Made by a program: the position numbers and the translations under genes
Part shown: in pieces, positions 1-12,600 of the stretch
Layout: each line of letters opens with the position of its first letter
How positions within the stretch are numbered: the stretch's first letter is position 1
NCBI RefSeq assembly: GCF_003672135.1
Contig: NC_039509.1
Location: 6,892,663 to 6,956,662, forward strand
Direction of reading: 5' to 3'
Origin: Ooceraea biroi
Taxonomy: Eukaryota; Arthropoda; Insecta; Hymenoptera; Formicidae
Length of the DNA stretch: 64,000 bases
Notes under the pieces: model-generated
Databases searched by the model: none
Told to the model about the DNA's origin: nothing
What the model saw: the letters and a program-made list of their open reading frames with translations, nothing else

Positions 1-2392
1 CCTCCATTCTATTCCCCACCTCCGAAGCGGTTCGCCCATAAACTTGGTCTTTTCCTGTCTCCACGCTGGTCCCTCGTTACCAGACGTGAAACACGAATCC
101 TGGAGAAGAAAGGGATAAGACGAATCAGATTCCAGAAGGGGGTGAGGAAAGTAGAGCGCTCTCGAATGGTCTCGGACTCTCGTTTGAGATTTCTTATCGT
201 GGTGGATCGTCTCTGGCTGTCGTTTACACTTTTCGGGCAGGGAAAAGGAAAAGTTTCTATAGCAAACAGCGAGAGTTAATGCATTCCAATAAACGCGATA
301 ATAAAAATGTATAACAAAAAGATCACACAACCACATGCAAAACTTTTTTAAGCAAAATTATATTAAAAGTAAATACATTTGTATCTCTTTATAAAACGAA
401 AAAATTAAAGATAAAAAGAAATCATTATTTCGTAATTATAATTGCAATGTTAATTCGTACGATTAAGTACATTAATTGTACGTAACTATTTATGCGTAAG
501 GGGAACACAAATTTCCGCGAAAGCCTCGCGCATTCGAGGATGTTTTAATAGATGCACCGTCCCGAGCGCGACAAGACATAATTTAACGCGCCCATTGGTC
601 AGGGGTGGACGGAACATGACTCCGTTCCACGACTCTCGTTCCATTCGAAAGACTTGGCGCCCTTCTCTCTCACTTATTCCTCTTCATCCTATTCGACCCT
701 CGCGCCCATCTTTCTCCCTTTCCTCTCTCTACTTCCTCCTCGCTTCTTCGCTCGCCTCTCTCGTTCCGCTCTCTCCTCTTGCTCACGCAATATCGTACGG
801 TCAGACTGCGTCGTACAATGCGTCGCATTCAATTCTACACTCGAGTCCCGATACGCGATCCTACCGGGGTTGTACGGTTGAAAAGAGAACAAGAAAGAGA
901 GTGCGGACGAGAGGCGGACCTTAGCGCGGAAGCGAAAGGGAGAAAGAGAGCGTAACTATAGGACACTCGTGTGTCATTTAACTGAAATACCTCCGATGCG
1001 CCGAATTGATTTACAGCCGGACATAGCTGGGTAAAATGCGCGGTGGTGTACGCGCGTTTGTGTGCTCCTGAATGTATGTGTGCGGGTGGCTGGGTCAGTT
1101 GGTGCCGATCCTCCAAATAGGTGGTGCGAGTTCTGCAGCCCGGCGAAGAATTGCGAGCATCGCGTGGCGAAATTTATTTATTGCTGAAACCGTCGGAGCA
1201 GGTCGCGAGACCCAGAAGGGGTCGCGATAAATACGGCGAAGTATCGCTGATCGATACGCCCGTCGCCGAGGCATTTACCCCACGCGAAAAACAGACTACG
1301 AGATCGCGCGACTTATTCGACGATCGCTTATAAATCGGCGATCGGTCATGTTTGCTCGGTTCATCAATCAGTTGCAGTCCAAATCAGCAACAATTAGTCA
1401 TGCACTCGCTACAGAATAAAGCGATAAAAGATATCGCCGGCGTAGATATCGCCGAAGCGATTGCCTTACCGCGACCTAAAGATATCGTATTTCATTCCTG
1501 ATAAGGCGGGTAATCAAATACTTAAAGTACGTGCCCGGGGTTACACTTAGCCCGTACGTCTACGACCGAGTTCGACGACGTAATCAATTATTAACGCTTC
1601 GCGCCAAAGGCTATTTGCTCTTAACCCGAACTTGGACGACGTGCATGCTGCAAGTTCACGCGTGCACGTGTACGGGCCTCGTGTTTGCTTAAGCAGCAAA
1701 ACGTAAAGACGAGCAGGTACATAACGCGAGCGCGATTAATGTAACGCGATATCGTTACGCATGTAATCACGGCAACCAGTTACATTCATTATACAGCTCG
1801 TAGCTTCGCATTAAAAAGGGAGGGAATAGAAGAGAGAAAGGGAGAAAGAAAGAGAGATAGAGCGTCTAACAGTAATCGCCGTGCTTCTCTAGCACGATCA
1901 TCTCGAGGATCCAGTCGATCGATCATACATAACCGTTTGGTTTGAAAATTGCAAGTAAAGCGTTCTTACCGATAAGCTTCAGAAATGATACGTCTGCTTT
2001 TCCGAGAGTGTCTCTAATCAGTGTACGTTGCAATTAAAACTGTGAACTAAAATACAGCCTTGAAATTTCGAGATTTCTTTGCGAGATTTCTTTAAAGATA
2101 GTACACGCGAATCCATCAGTTACGTGAACGTATAACCCTACACACAAACTGCTTTTCATATATAATCTTGAATAATTATAATTAGTGGACGCGCTTCAAC
2201 GAACTTCAAAAGCGGCAATCACGCGAAACGGTGTCGATTAATCACCAAATTGAAATTACTCGCTAAGTTAACTGAGTCAAACGTTCAAATGTGCTGCAAT
2301 TAGTAGTTAGTAGTTAGTAGCTAGTAACTAGGGATGGTGATGATGGAGTAGAAATAGGAACAAGAGGATTCAAATTGTTAATTAATGATTGT

Positions 2393-2410
2393 CGTTCGAT
2401 TAATCGAACG
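2393..2410. repeat. Perfect 18-bp palindrome
   Basis: CGTTCGATTAATCGAACG reads identically on both strands. It has a central ATTAAT, so it contains TAAT homeodomain-type cores on both strands. It could extrude as a short hairpin or bind a dimeric factor. Function is unknown. Confidence 0.7.
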
Positions 2411-4636
2411 CACTGAAAAACTAATTGGAACATTTTTCTGTGATGACCATGTACAATGTACATATGTATATATCTCAGAGGGTGAAATTATAAGTAGTAT
2501 AGCAAATTAGTCCGAAAATCTTTATAATAGACGCTCTTCCAGGCCGCTGGTGCACAACCCCTTCGCTTCTACCCTTTGAACGCGCCGTGAACGTCATTCG
2601 TTATCACAGGTTGCATCCCTAATACTGCAACCGTGCAACACGTTGCTTTTCGCTGAACCGTAGACTCGACATCAGAGAACGGCAGAGCGCAGATGACAGC
2701 AATCGCGGTAGCAACGATAATCATCTCGAGTGGATACGCGATCGATCAAGTCCTTGCGATTGCATACGAGATTCTGCCCCTGACTCTCTCCAATTCCCTG
2801 TCTCTCTCTCTCACTCATTTACGCTCGCCTGTCATTGTGGATCGATCCAGCATTCGAATCACGTAACATTTTCATCTTTTCATGTCGAAGACGCAATTCG
2901 TCGCAAATAGCAGAGCACCAGAGTTGTGCTGTTCAAAAGAGATTAAAGTTTAATGATCGTGCGAGTGCTCTCATTCATCATGGGGAACGTAGTACGACGT
3001 ATCGATATGTGATTATATCGCGAAGAAGCAGAGGTCTTCCAACGACAACACTAATCATAGTAGCCTGCGTCGTAATAGCCTGGACAGCGGTATGTATCAT
3101 AACCGGAGTTACGACGAGTTATGTAAGATCATTAACAGTATATGTATTTCGAACATGCTACTTCCGCATCCCTCTTCAGCTTCTAATCTCGCGCGACTTA
3201 CGCGTTTCAGTCCTCTGACAGGTAGATATCGCACGTGTTGCAGCTATGTCATGCTACACGTCGCACGGCGCATTGATTTGTGGAGGCGCATTAGAGGGAC
3301 GGCAAGAGAGGACGCACACAAGCACCTGTAGCAGCTTCCGAGGCTATAATTATCTTGAGTAGCCGGGATCGATCAGGCGTATTTGGAAATTGCATGGAAT
3401 TGATTAATACTGATGTCGCACGCGCTACTGTATTTCGGGTGTAATCGTGTGTACAAGCTGTGCACTTAAATCAAATCTGAGCTTGGCAACCCATTACCGG
3501 CTCGCGCCCGTTTTGCTCGATGAATATTAACGTTACGACAAAAAAAAAGTAGAAGAAGAATTCGCGCCAATTTAAACTTATCTTCATCCCCACAGTTCTA
3601 GCATGGCATAGGGTGCACATTTCGTACGCTTTGCGCAAAGGCATGCCTATAAATAGCGTAACAGAAGCAAGAAGCACGAGTTTGCATGACTCAGGGTTTA
3701 TCGTAAGCAGTGTTGTTATCACAGCAGACCGTAGCATTTGCGCTGTAATATACAGCCTGCTGTGTATTCAGGTTTAGGCGGATCGAGGCACACATAACAC
3801 TATGTTGCATTAACTGCAAGTGCGATTATCATCTACGTAGACTACAATGCTACTACATGGACGCGATAAATTGATCTTGATACCCGTGCGACGTATTAGC
3901 CAGGCTATCGGTTTATTCAGAGCTAACCGCGTACAAGAAGCACGCGCTTGTGGCACTTTCGCATCCCGGAAGATCATTACAACGATAATATGGAAAGCAT
4001 CTTCGTTATACGTAATTTAAAACTGTGTTTTTTAAAATTTGATTTAATCCTGGTTAATATAACGAGATGACAAAAATCTTCGAGGCAATTTTGAAACCAG
4101 TTTTCCACAAATCCATCTAGATACATGTTAGTTGTCCAACGTGTATTGATAAAGGATATATTTTGAATAAATTGAACGATTTTTACGCATACTATGAATA
4201 TTTGAATTAATATGCGTCAATTTCATCAATTATTTTACTGCATATATAGTGTTTAAATAATAAAATCTCTCTCCTTCCAGAGAATTTTACTCTCCGTTTC
4301 AACGTCAGTTATCATTACCGCTTTATTGATAAAGATGATATTTTCGAGGATAGAATATTCAGATAGAGAATACTATTGTTCTGCTATATTAACAACTCCC
4401 GTTCGGGCACCCCGCGCAAACACCGCGCGAACGCTCTCTCACTCAATTTCTTCCCACTATCACCGATCGTTTAGGCGCATGACGTGTTTCCAGCTCCCGC
4501 TGCCGGAAGCACCATCCATTAAGAGCACCGTGTTTAATCAGAACTCTAAAGTTCCTCGCCGGCTCTCCGGCACGGCATAATTGGTCGCTCGCCAAACGAG
4601 TATTTGCGTGGCGCTTTTGACTAAACCCGCGGAAAT

Positions 4637-4686
4637 AAAAAAAGAGAAAGAGAGAGAGAGAGAGAAAGAAGGAAAGAAGAAGAAAG
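4637..4686 (+). repeat. Purine-only GA-rich tract
   Basis: Fifty uninterrupted purines with a GA dinucleotide core (about 4649-4664) and degenerate GAAA and GGAAA units on either side. This is a simple repeat. GA tracts can bind GAGA-type factors or form triplex DNA, but nothing here shows either. Confidence 0.85.
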
Positions 4687-5395
4687 CTTGGAGAAAGAGT
4701 GGGCGAAGAACGCAGTACATGAAGGAAGAAAGTAACGGGAAGCAAGAGGGAGAGGCCGCGAACGACTGTATCGCCCTCACTGAAAAAGAATAAAGAGGTA
4801 GAAGGCGGGAGCGCGAGGCTCAAGGGGTTGCGTCCAGAGTAAACATGTCAAGCACAGTGCCACCCATTAATTAGAACCCTCCCCCGCCGCGTCTCCCTTC
4901 CGGCCCTTCGCGAAAGAAAGAACGTGAGAGGAGAAACAAGAGGAGAGAAGGGAGTACGTGTATGCCTCCCCCTCGTACCCAACCTCTCGCGGGTGTATCG
5001 TGCCAAAATCTATCGAGCTGAGCACCGACCCCGCGACGAATCGGGGTGGATGACGCGATGCTGCTACTCTTCTCGCTCGCTGATCACGCGACAAAGAGTT
5101 TAATTAATGGCGGCGCTCACGGCCCCAGTCTAAAGTAGACAGTGCCGAGTAGGACTTGCGCCGAGACGTTCCTATTTATCCTCGAACGTTCGTTTGATTT
5201 ATGGCGTGCGCATGTCGTTCACGAAGGGTGTATAAATTTTCGAACTCGGCCTGTTGCGAACATACCGCGCCTCCGGAACAAGACCGACGTGACTCAAAAC
5301 GCTTATAGCTATATCGCTGTATCAAGAACTTAATTATACATACGAGGTTTATACAGAAATACCCTTGCAACGTTAACAATGTTGACGAACTATTA

Positions 5396-5425
5396 TTAGG
5401 GGTGTGATTTAGTTTTGAGGGTTTT
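5396..5425 (+). repeat. Mariner terminal inverted repeat (transposase 3' side)
   Basis: Thirty bases that match the reverse complement of 6631-6660 with a single difference (G versus A at repeat position 6). It is immediately preceded by the TA target site. Confidence 0.95.
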
Positions 5426-5471
5426 TTTGCTCAAAAACGCATGTATTTAAATATGATAATGAATGAATACC

Positions 5472-6489
5472 TTAATCAAAATATTTTCCTTCGTTTTCTA
5501 TAACTTTTTCCCATCTTTCTGGCAAGAGATGGATTCCACCACGATAAAATCACTCTTCTTTTCAGTTGATCCATTCGTCGACGAATTTTCGCACTTCTTC
5601 GAAATTATGAAAGTGTGTATCCTCTAAAGCGTGTTGCATCGACCGGAACAAATAATAATCGCATGGAGCCATGTCCGGAGAATACGCGAGGTGCGGTAAG
5701 ACTTCCCATTCAAGCTCTAATAGTGTTTGTTTCACTGATAACGCAACGTGAGGTCGAGCGTTGTCACGAAGAAGAATCACTTTCCGTCGTTTACTCGCAA
5801 TTGGTGGTCGTTTTTGGTCCAATGCTTGCTTCAACTTGTACAATTGGTGTCGATAACGATCAGCCGTGACAGTCTCATGCGGATTTAACAGCTCATAGTA
5901 CACTATCCCACCAAATACAGAGCATTACTTTTGAACCGTGAATATTGCGTCTCGGAGTGGATGTTGATGGTTCGCCTGGATCCACCCATGATTTTCTGCG
6001 TTTCGGATTATCAAAATAGATCCACTTTTCATCCCCAGTAACAATCCGAGACAAAAGACTCTTCTTTTTTTGCCTGGCGATCAACGAAATGCAAATGTTC
6101 AACCGGTTCGCAATGGCACTTTCCGATAATTCATGTCGAACCCATTTCCCTTCTTTCTGAATTTTTCCCATTTCATGTAAATGTTTGGTAACTGTTGTAC
6201 GATCAACATTTAATGCTCTGGCAAGTTCTGAAGTGGATTATGTTGGATTTTCGTCCAATAATGCTTGCAAATCTGCATTTTCAAGCTTTCTTGGTTGTCC
6301 CGAGCGTTCTTTGTCCTTCACATCAGTATCACCACTTTTAAAGCGTCTAAACCAGTATTCACACGTCTTAATTGATGGGGCAGAATCACCATAAGTTTCC
6401 ACAAGAATTCTATAACCCTCAGCCGCAGTTTTCTTTTGATTAAAAAACAAAAGCAACGCATGTCGAAAATGCTCTTTCGGAAGTTGCAT
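5472..6489 (-). pseudogene. Mariner transposase pseudogene
   Basis: The reading starts at ATG 6489 (MQLPKEHFRHALLLFF) and runs to a TAA at 5472-5474, about the normal mariner length of 340-odd codons. The N-terminal helix-turn-helix region is followed by the three catalytic blocks: TGDEKW, LRDNARPH and YSPDMAPCDYYLF. The second and third aspartates are separated by 34 residues, so this is the DD34D class. Four lesions are visible. There is a TAA at 6238-6240 (possibly CAA mutated to TAA). A short deletion of about 11 bases at 5901-5904 shifts the frame in the block after the IWWD motif. Two TGA codons, at 5562-5564 and 5550-5552, lie near the C-terminus. The C-terminal LPERWEKV motif is still readable beyond them. 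All three catalytic aspartates survive, so decay is moderate rather than ancient. Exact subfamily is uncertain. Confidence 0.93.
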
Positions 6490-6630
6490 TTTTACGATGA
6501 TATCAACACGACTGTTATTGCATCTATTGCTATAATGCTACTAAATGTCACGGATAATGTCAACACTGTAAGAAACAACAGTTATCGGAAACAGCTATTG
6601 AAACAAACTGACACTACAGCCATCTGTTGC

Positions 6631-6660
6631 AAAACCCTCAAAACTAAATCACACTCCTAA
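6631..6660 (-). repeat. Mariner terminal inverted repeat (transposase 5' side)
   Basis: Partner of the repeat at 5396-5425, 29 of 30 bases identical in inverted orientation. It is immediately followed by TA. Confidence 0.95.
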
Positions 6661-6662
6661 TA

Positions 6663-9600
6663 TATACCTTCTCTCGCCGATGCAAGCAGTCAAGAGTAAC
6701 ATTTGTTAAATGCAAACTTCCGTTAGATCACGCACGTGGCGCGCGCGCACGCGACATGGTACATTTCACATGGCTTTACGTCGAGATGACTAACTTACGA
6801 GTCGTGATATCAAAACCACAAAGACCTCATTTATCAATAAGGATTTGTCGTTCGAGAGACCACCTTGATCCCTAACTACACTTAGCATTCTCGGACTGAA
6901 TACTTTGGTAAAGCAGCTTCCCACGCTTCACCTGTCCGACAGATCCATATCTCCCAACGTTGCTACTAAAGTGCACTTGAGGCCATACACGCAACAGATC
7001 GATATCGTCGCGCTCGATCCTACAGACGAATGTTCGCCGAGACAACGGGCGGAAAATATAAAGGAGTAAGCACATGAATACGCCGATACAAAAGGTCGGG
7101 CAATCAAAGAACTCGTGGTCGCAGGACGACTGAAAAAGCAACAGAACGAAAGGTCGATAAGTCGCGACGAACCGAGCGCTTTCGGAGAAGGAGTGGAAGA
7201 GGGTGGCAGTCAGGACGACAATATTAGTCGTTCATTATTTCTTGAGCACGTAATTACGCTGCTACGAAAGGCCTCTCGTGAAGGCACGCGACCAACGCGA
7301 CATATGGCAGACGATGCGTGCACGAGCCACGCGAGGATCTCTCGTTTCGGTTGTCTCGATCCTAACTCGTGTGACAAGCCGAAAATTGACACGCAATTAA
7401 AACTCGACAGCATTTCTCTGTTTGATTGGTCACACGCTGACATCGAGAGAAAGAATCATCGCAAGTCGCATGATATTGCAATCGCCATTCATGTATCACA
7501 CACTATTACTTTATTTATTATATCTTTGTTTAAAAATTATTTTTCCACCTCAGTTTTTTGATTTGGACAAGTGTAAAATAACTTTATTAATCAAGTATAA
7601 TAAGCACTTATCTAAATATATCATAAAGAGACGTAATAATATCATAATTGCAAAATTTGGCAAGCCTTAGCGTTGCACCTAAATTTCATCCGGTGATAAT
7701 CAAATATGAGTACTCCCCCGTTGGACGTGTTTCCATTTGTAACGCAATTAGCGGTGCCAGTAGAATTTGCTTAAGTTTCCAGCGTGATCATCGCGCGAGC
7801 AAAGTGAATTAAGACGGACGGGACCAAGGCGGTCGCGTTATGCTCCCGTACAGCGCAAAACTCGAGCGTTGGCGGACGTGTCAAATTAGGTGGCAATAAA
7901 GAGGCCGTAGAAACGGCGCGAGGCGTCGCAGTTTAAGAATAATACGCCTCTCTCCTTGCCACGGGTTAATGTCCGGGATGCAGAACAGGCGGTACGATAA
8001 AATTCTTCGCGTCGTGACGAGAAGAACGCTAGTGCTGGCCGTCGAGGGATCGCGGATAAGGTTAAAACGCGAAGCACGGAGAATAAGAGACGAGGGGAGC
8101 TGGAGAAGTCTCTTCGGGTTTTGTTTTGAGTTTAACGGCCCCCGACGCGGAATAAATTCCTTGGAAGGAAACCCTTTGGACCCTGAAGCGTCACGGCGCA
8201 GAAAGCGAGCCGTCGTCGGTGTCTTCATTACTTTAATGGAGTGCGAGCGATATACGCCGGAAGCGCGGGAGGACTAAGGGGAAGGATGCAGAAGGAGAAG
8301 CAGCATCGCCTCCGAGGATGTTATGAAATCGGCAGGATAATAATCTCGAGGATGGAACCGAGGGATGAAGACGCTAATAATGGAAGAGCGGCATTCAGCA
8401 GTGTGCGTCTTGTTCCGTCTTTTCTTCGTGGAAAATTCTTACGAATTAAGTCGTGTCTTTTGCCGGGAACTTAATAACGGCGCGAAGTGATAGTATTTTG
8501 ATGGAAACGAAGAGGAAGGTGTAAAAACGGATTATGGCGAAACGTCAAAGTGAAAGTTAAACATCAAAGTGAAGTACTAGCACAAAGCCGTGAATATTAA
8601 CACATTTTCATGTGACAACTCAATATCAATAAAATTATTTGTGTATATAATAATATGGTATTTGGCTTATATATATATATAGATTATATGATATAACAAT
8701 AAATTTTGTGTACTATTATATGTATCTTGTCTACTAAAAAGACCCCATAATACATGAGAACGTACTCGACATCTTTCCGCGAACTTGCAACTTTATTGCG
8801 ATCGATATGAGTCTTTCACGGAAAATATCTCCCTTTATAGTTATTAAATCACTCAAACCCTTTGACACGCGCGTACATGTACTACACGTACGTCTAGAGG
8901 ATTCGGTAAAGAAATCCAATTCCGAACGAGGAAGAAAAGAAACCCCGACCCGACGCGGCATGGAAACGGAAATACATGAGCTTCCGGTCGATGGCTCGCG
9001 CTCTCCGGAATACCAATACGAATATCTGTCCGTGACATATTGCTAGCATCGCCGTTACGCCGAAAAGCGAAGCGAAGCGCGCTCTTCCCTCTTTGGAAAA
9101 CGCGACTCATCCTCCTCCGTTCCTCTACCCACCCCCGGGGGCCCGCTCTCATTCTGTCTCTCTATCTGCTGCCACCCCCTCGCGGACTGCCATTTCACTG
9201 ACAGCCTCTTCTGCGAAAATCGTCTCCATTCGGATTCAAATGAGGCCTCGTTCACACCATGCCACGCGTCATATACCCCTTAGGCACTCGCGGCAGTTCG
9301 ACGCGTCAGACGAGTCGGCGGAAAGGGGACGACGTAGTGATTCGTCCATTGACACTCAGCACTTTATCGTTATCGGTGCTCCTCTCCTGCGCCGAATCCT
9401 ATTCTAATTTTGCATTTTCGTCTCGCGAAATGATCAAGCAACAAGGTGTTATCTCTTAGTTAAGCGTAGAAAGCCGATTGGCGTAGCTCTACTCTACTAT
9501 ATATTTGTACATCTACAACCCTTACGCAATAATAGCATATATGTACAAATTTTTTCGTTTAACTTTAGCACACGACTAGCAGAGTATTAACAAAGGAAGA

Positions 9601-12600
9601 ACTCATATGATACCTAAATTCATTAAAAGCATCGTAAAAATGTTTTTAATGCCCGGCGCGCGTTACGCGAAAGCAATTATTAACCCTTTTATTTTACCAC
9701 CACCTTGCCGGACGGTCGCGCGCTTGTCCATCGTCTCTAATGAATACCTAACGCGCCCGAAACTCCTCTCGCGAGTCCATAAACCCAGCAGCCCGGACAG
9801 GAGGACAGACCGGATGATAAAAGGCTGGACAACAGCCTCTTTTAATTTACATTGGCGCGAGTCTCTCTGCACACATAGGTATTTCTCGTCGCCGAGGTGT
9901 AGCTTTCTAGAGGAGACAGACGAAGACGGGCTCTATTCGGGTTGCGCCTCTTGAATTATTTAGTTAATTTCCGGTAAACTGAAACTCACGTTGTCGGCAA
10001 AACCCAGTCCCTGGAACGTCGCGGCTCTCCACCGTGCTTTCCAACGTTTCATAAGGGGGAAGTTGTGGAGTGTATAGACGACTATAGGCATAACTATGAA
10101 GGTAAGAGAAGACGAGAAAGACCGAGACAGAATGAAGTTGAGCGGAGAATAAAGTAGAATAGAATTTATCAAGTGTTCTCTCTAGAGAACTCGTGTCTTC
10201 TCAAAAGACTTAAATATCGTAGCTTGGATGCATCAAGCAGTTGTAGTTATTAAATAGAATACAAGCGCGAGATGAATTTGAAATGTAAGGACAAGCCTAC
10301 TTACAATCCAAACTTTAATAAAAAAAAGATAAAAAATAAATTCATCGGAAATAAGAAAAAGAATTGTAAGAATATCGAAATTAACCGAAAAGTCGTTCAT
10401 TGCAACAAACAAATTATGTGTAGTTGGAAAAATAAAATAAATGCATATATAATAATAATATTAAAATTGATGAAAGAGAAAACACGGAAGAAATAGGATC
10501 AGTGAAACGGAGGAGGAGGATCACAAGGCTCTAAATTCGTATCATAGAAATAGAGAAATGGTAGATAGGAGAGAAAGGGATAGGGCAGAGAAGCTCGCAA
10601 AGAGGAATCGCGGGAGACGAAGTAGAGCAGAGGAGAAGGAACGAGACAGCCGCAGCCAGTTAGTACGGTAACGGATCAGACCTAAGTACGTACTTAGTAG
10701 ACCCCAAGCGCAGCCGGAGGCGTCTTAATCACGTAATTGCTCGCGAAATCCCGTGGCAGTGTAAGCGGGTCTTCCACCCTGTCTTGTGCCTAGCAAAACC
10801 CCCGCTCTCTTCGCCTGGTTCACCCCCGATCCCGCATCGACGGCGGTCGAACTACAAAGTGGGCGCAAACGGCTCGAGGCTCGATATCTTCTTACTTATT
10901 CATCCGTCGTTTCGCCTTGGCAATCGAAAATTACTCGAGCGCCGGATTTCGGCGCGAGGGATGGGCGCTGCCGGCAGCCAAGGGGTTGGCTTTCGCGGTG
11001 TTCTCTTTGGAGAAACGCGAATCTAATTAAAATTAGAGCGCGTGGTACTTTTAATGGAAATGCTTAATGGCTATTATATCAGGCAACAGAAAAGTGCCGC
11101 GTGACTTATGCATAATTGATATTTCGCAGATATAACTTACATATCTCAAAATCAAAGAAACCCCAACGGCAAAGAGCTAATAGCAGCATATCAAATATAA
11201 TTTAATCGAAATGTCAAATGGCTACTAAAGAATTATTGAACGACAAATTTTTCATCACATTATGAGAAATCATAGAATATAGCTGCAATAAAGAGATTGC
11301 ACCGCGCGCGACAGAGATGTCTCGGATAATCGCGTCAGAGATCATTTCCTCATCGAGCTATGTTTCATAGCGATATTTGCGCGTAAATCACAGCGCAGCA
11401 TTGTTTCCCGTTTCCCTTCCGATGGCGATCACGAAGAAGTGGCGTTCTCCCCTGTTCAATATTCAATAATTCGCCCGGTCATCGCGCACGATCTCGGCGA
11501 CCCCGACGCCGTTTGCTGACCTCCCCACGGTGGACTCGCATAAAATATAACCGAATCAAATCGGAAGCCACGAGGCATTACGTCCCAGCGGGCAACACGA
11601 AATCGAGGTTAAGCTCTTCCGGTTTTCGAAGACGCTCGCCGATATCTCACATTAATGACGCCATAAACGTTAATGTCTGTCAACGGTGGCCGATTATTCC
11701 TAAGCGCGCTCAACAAAAGAACGGTAATTGTTACGGTAGTGTTACGACCAGCGCGAGGTGAATAACATTTAATAGTCATCGAATAAATGCGAATCGAAGA
11801 AATCATTCATCTGTGATCGACAACGAATATATTCTGATTGATCTTGCTGATTAATTTAATATTAAACTTGACATTTATTAAAATATTTATTTGTACTTGA
11901 AAAAATCTAAATCCAGCTCGCAATACTTGTTATTTGTATCCAAATGTACAGTTATACACTAATGCATTAATTGCGTATAACAAGATTGACTAAATTAGCA
12001 ATAATTAACTTTTTTAATTTAGCAACATAATTATCTTGTTGTAAAATGCAACAGGAAATTCAAGTACGTATTCAAGTAGCGTAGTACAAGCGTGCGCTAC
12101 GAGCTGGCGGCACTGCACAGTCATGTATCGTCCGTTACTACTTGCTTTGTTAGATCGTCATTCCAAATACTTGCAATATTTAAAAAACATAATGAAACAT
12201 AACGTGTTATTTAGATACTTCCTAGATAAAATGAGAGAGCGAAAGAGAACAGAAAGAATATTAAAGATAAGTTAATTGATCGTCTTTTCGATATTTGACG
12301 AGAAAATCTTTACGTGATTTCATCTTTGCGCCGTTCCCTCGGTAATCTCAGATACACCGTGCAACCGGTTCAATTGCGCGACTGCCGAGAAAGATATTTC
12401 ACGTTAAACTCGCAATAAGCTCGACGCGAAATCCACCGGAACATAGTAAGAGAATGCTGTGCGCGATTCGCGCAGCTCGTACCGTTTCCCCGAGAAATAA
12501 TATTCCGACGCAAGCACACGGGGAGGGTATCCGCCCGCTCGAAAACGGCGCGGCCTTACGTCCCAATGGCTCTAACGTTATTTCCGACCGAGATTTGCCT

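Larger units (their letters stand above)
1..5393. other. Gene-poor region with no recognised gene
   Basis: No open frame here resembles a known protein, and no exon flanked by convincing splice sites in a consistent frame was found. The stretch alternates between AT-rich DNA (about 240-480 and 4000-4300) and CpG-rich DNA. It contains a short run built on TAGT units at 2301-2330, a perfect 18-bp palindrome at 2393-2410 and a purine-only tract at 4637-4686. It could hold regulatory DNA or non-coding transcripts, but nothing in the sequence shows this directly. Confidence 0.6.
5396..6660 (-). mobile_element. Mariner-family DNA transposon, decayed copy (1265 bp)
   Basis: The element is bounded by 30-bp inverted terminal repeats with one mismatch. 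It is flanked by a TA on each side (5394-5395 and 6661-6662), the target duplication expected of the Tc1/mariner superfamily. Inside, on the minus strand, is a broken mariner transposase covering most of the element. The repeats begin TTAGGRGTGTGATTTAG, which is unrelated to the mellifera-type repeats of the second mariner in this window, so the two belong to different lineages. Mariners move by cut and paste, using a DD34D transposase that binds the terminal repeats. The broken transposase means this copy cannot move unless helped by an intact relative. Confidence 0.95.

Noticed and set aside
7115..7561. 148-codon open frame on the plus strand
   Set aside because: No domain, mixed composition, and the C-terminal part runs into AT-rich non-coding sequence.
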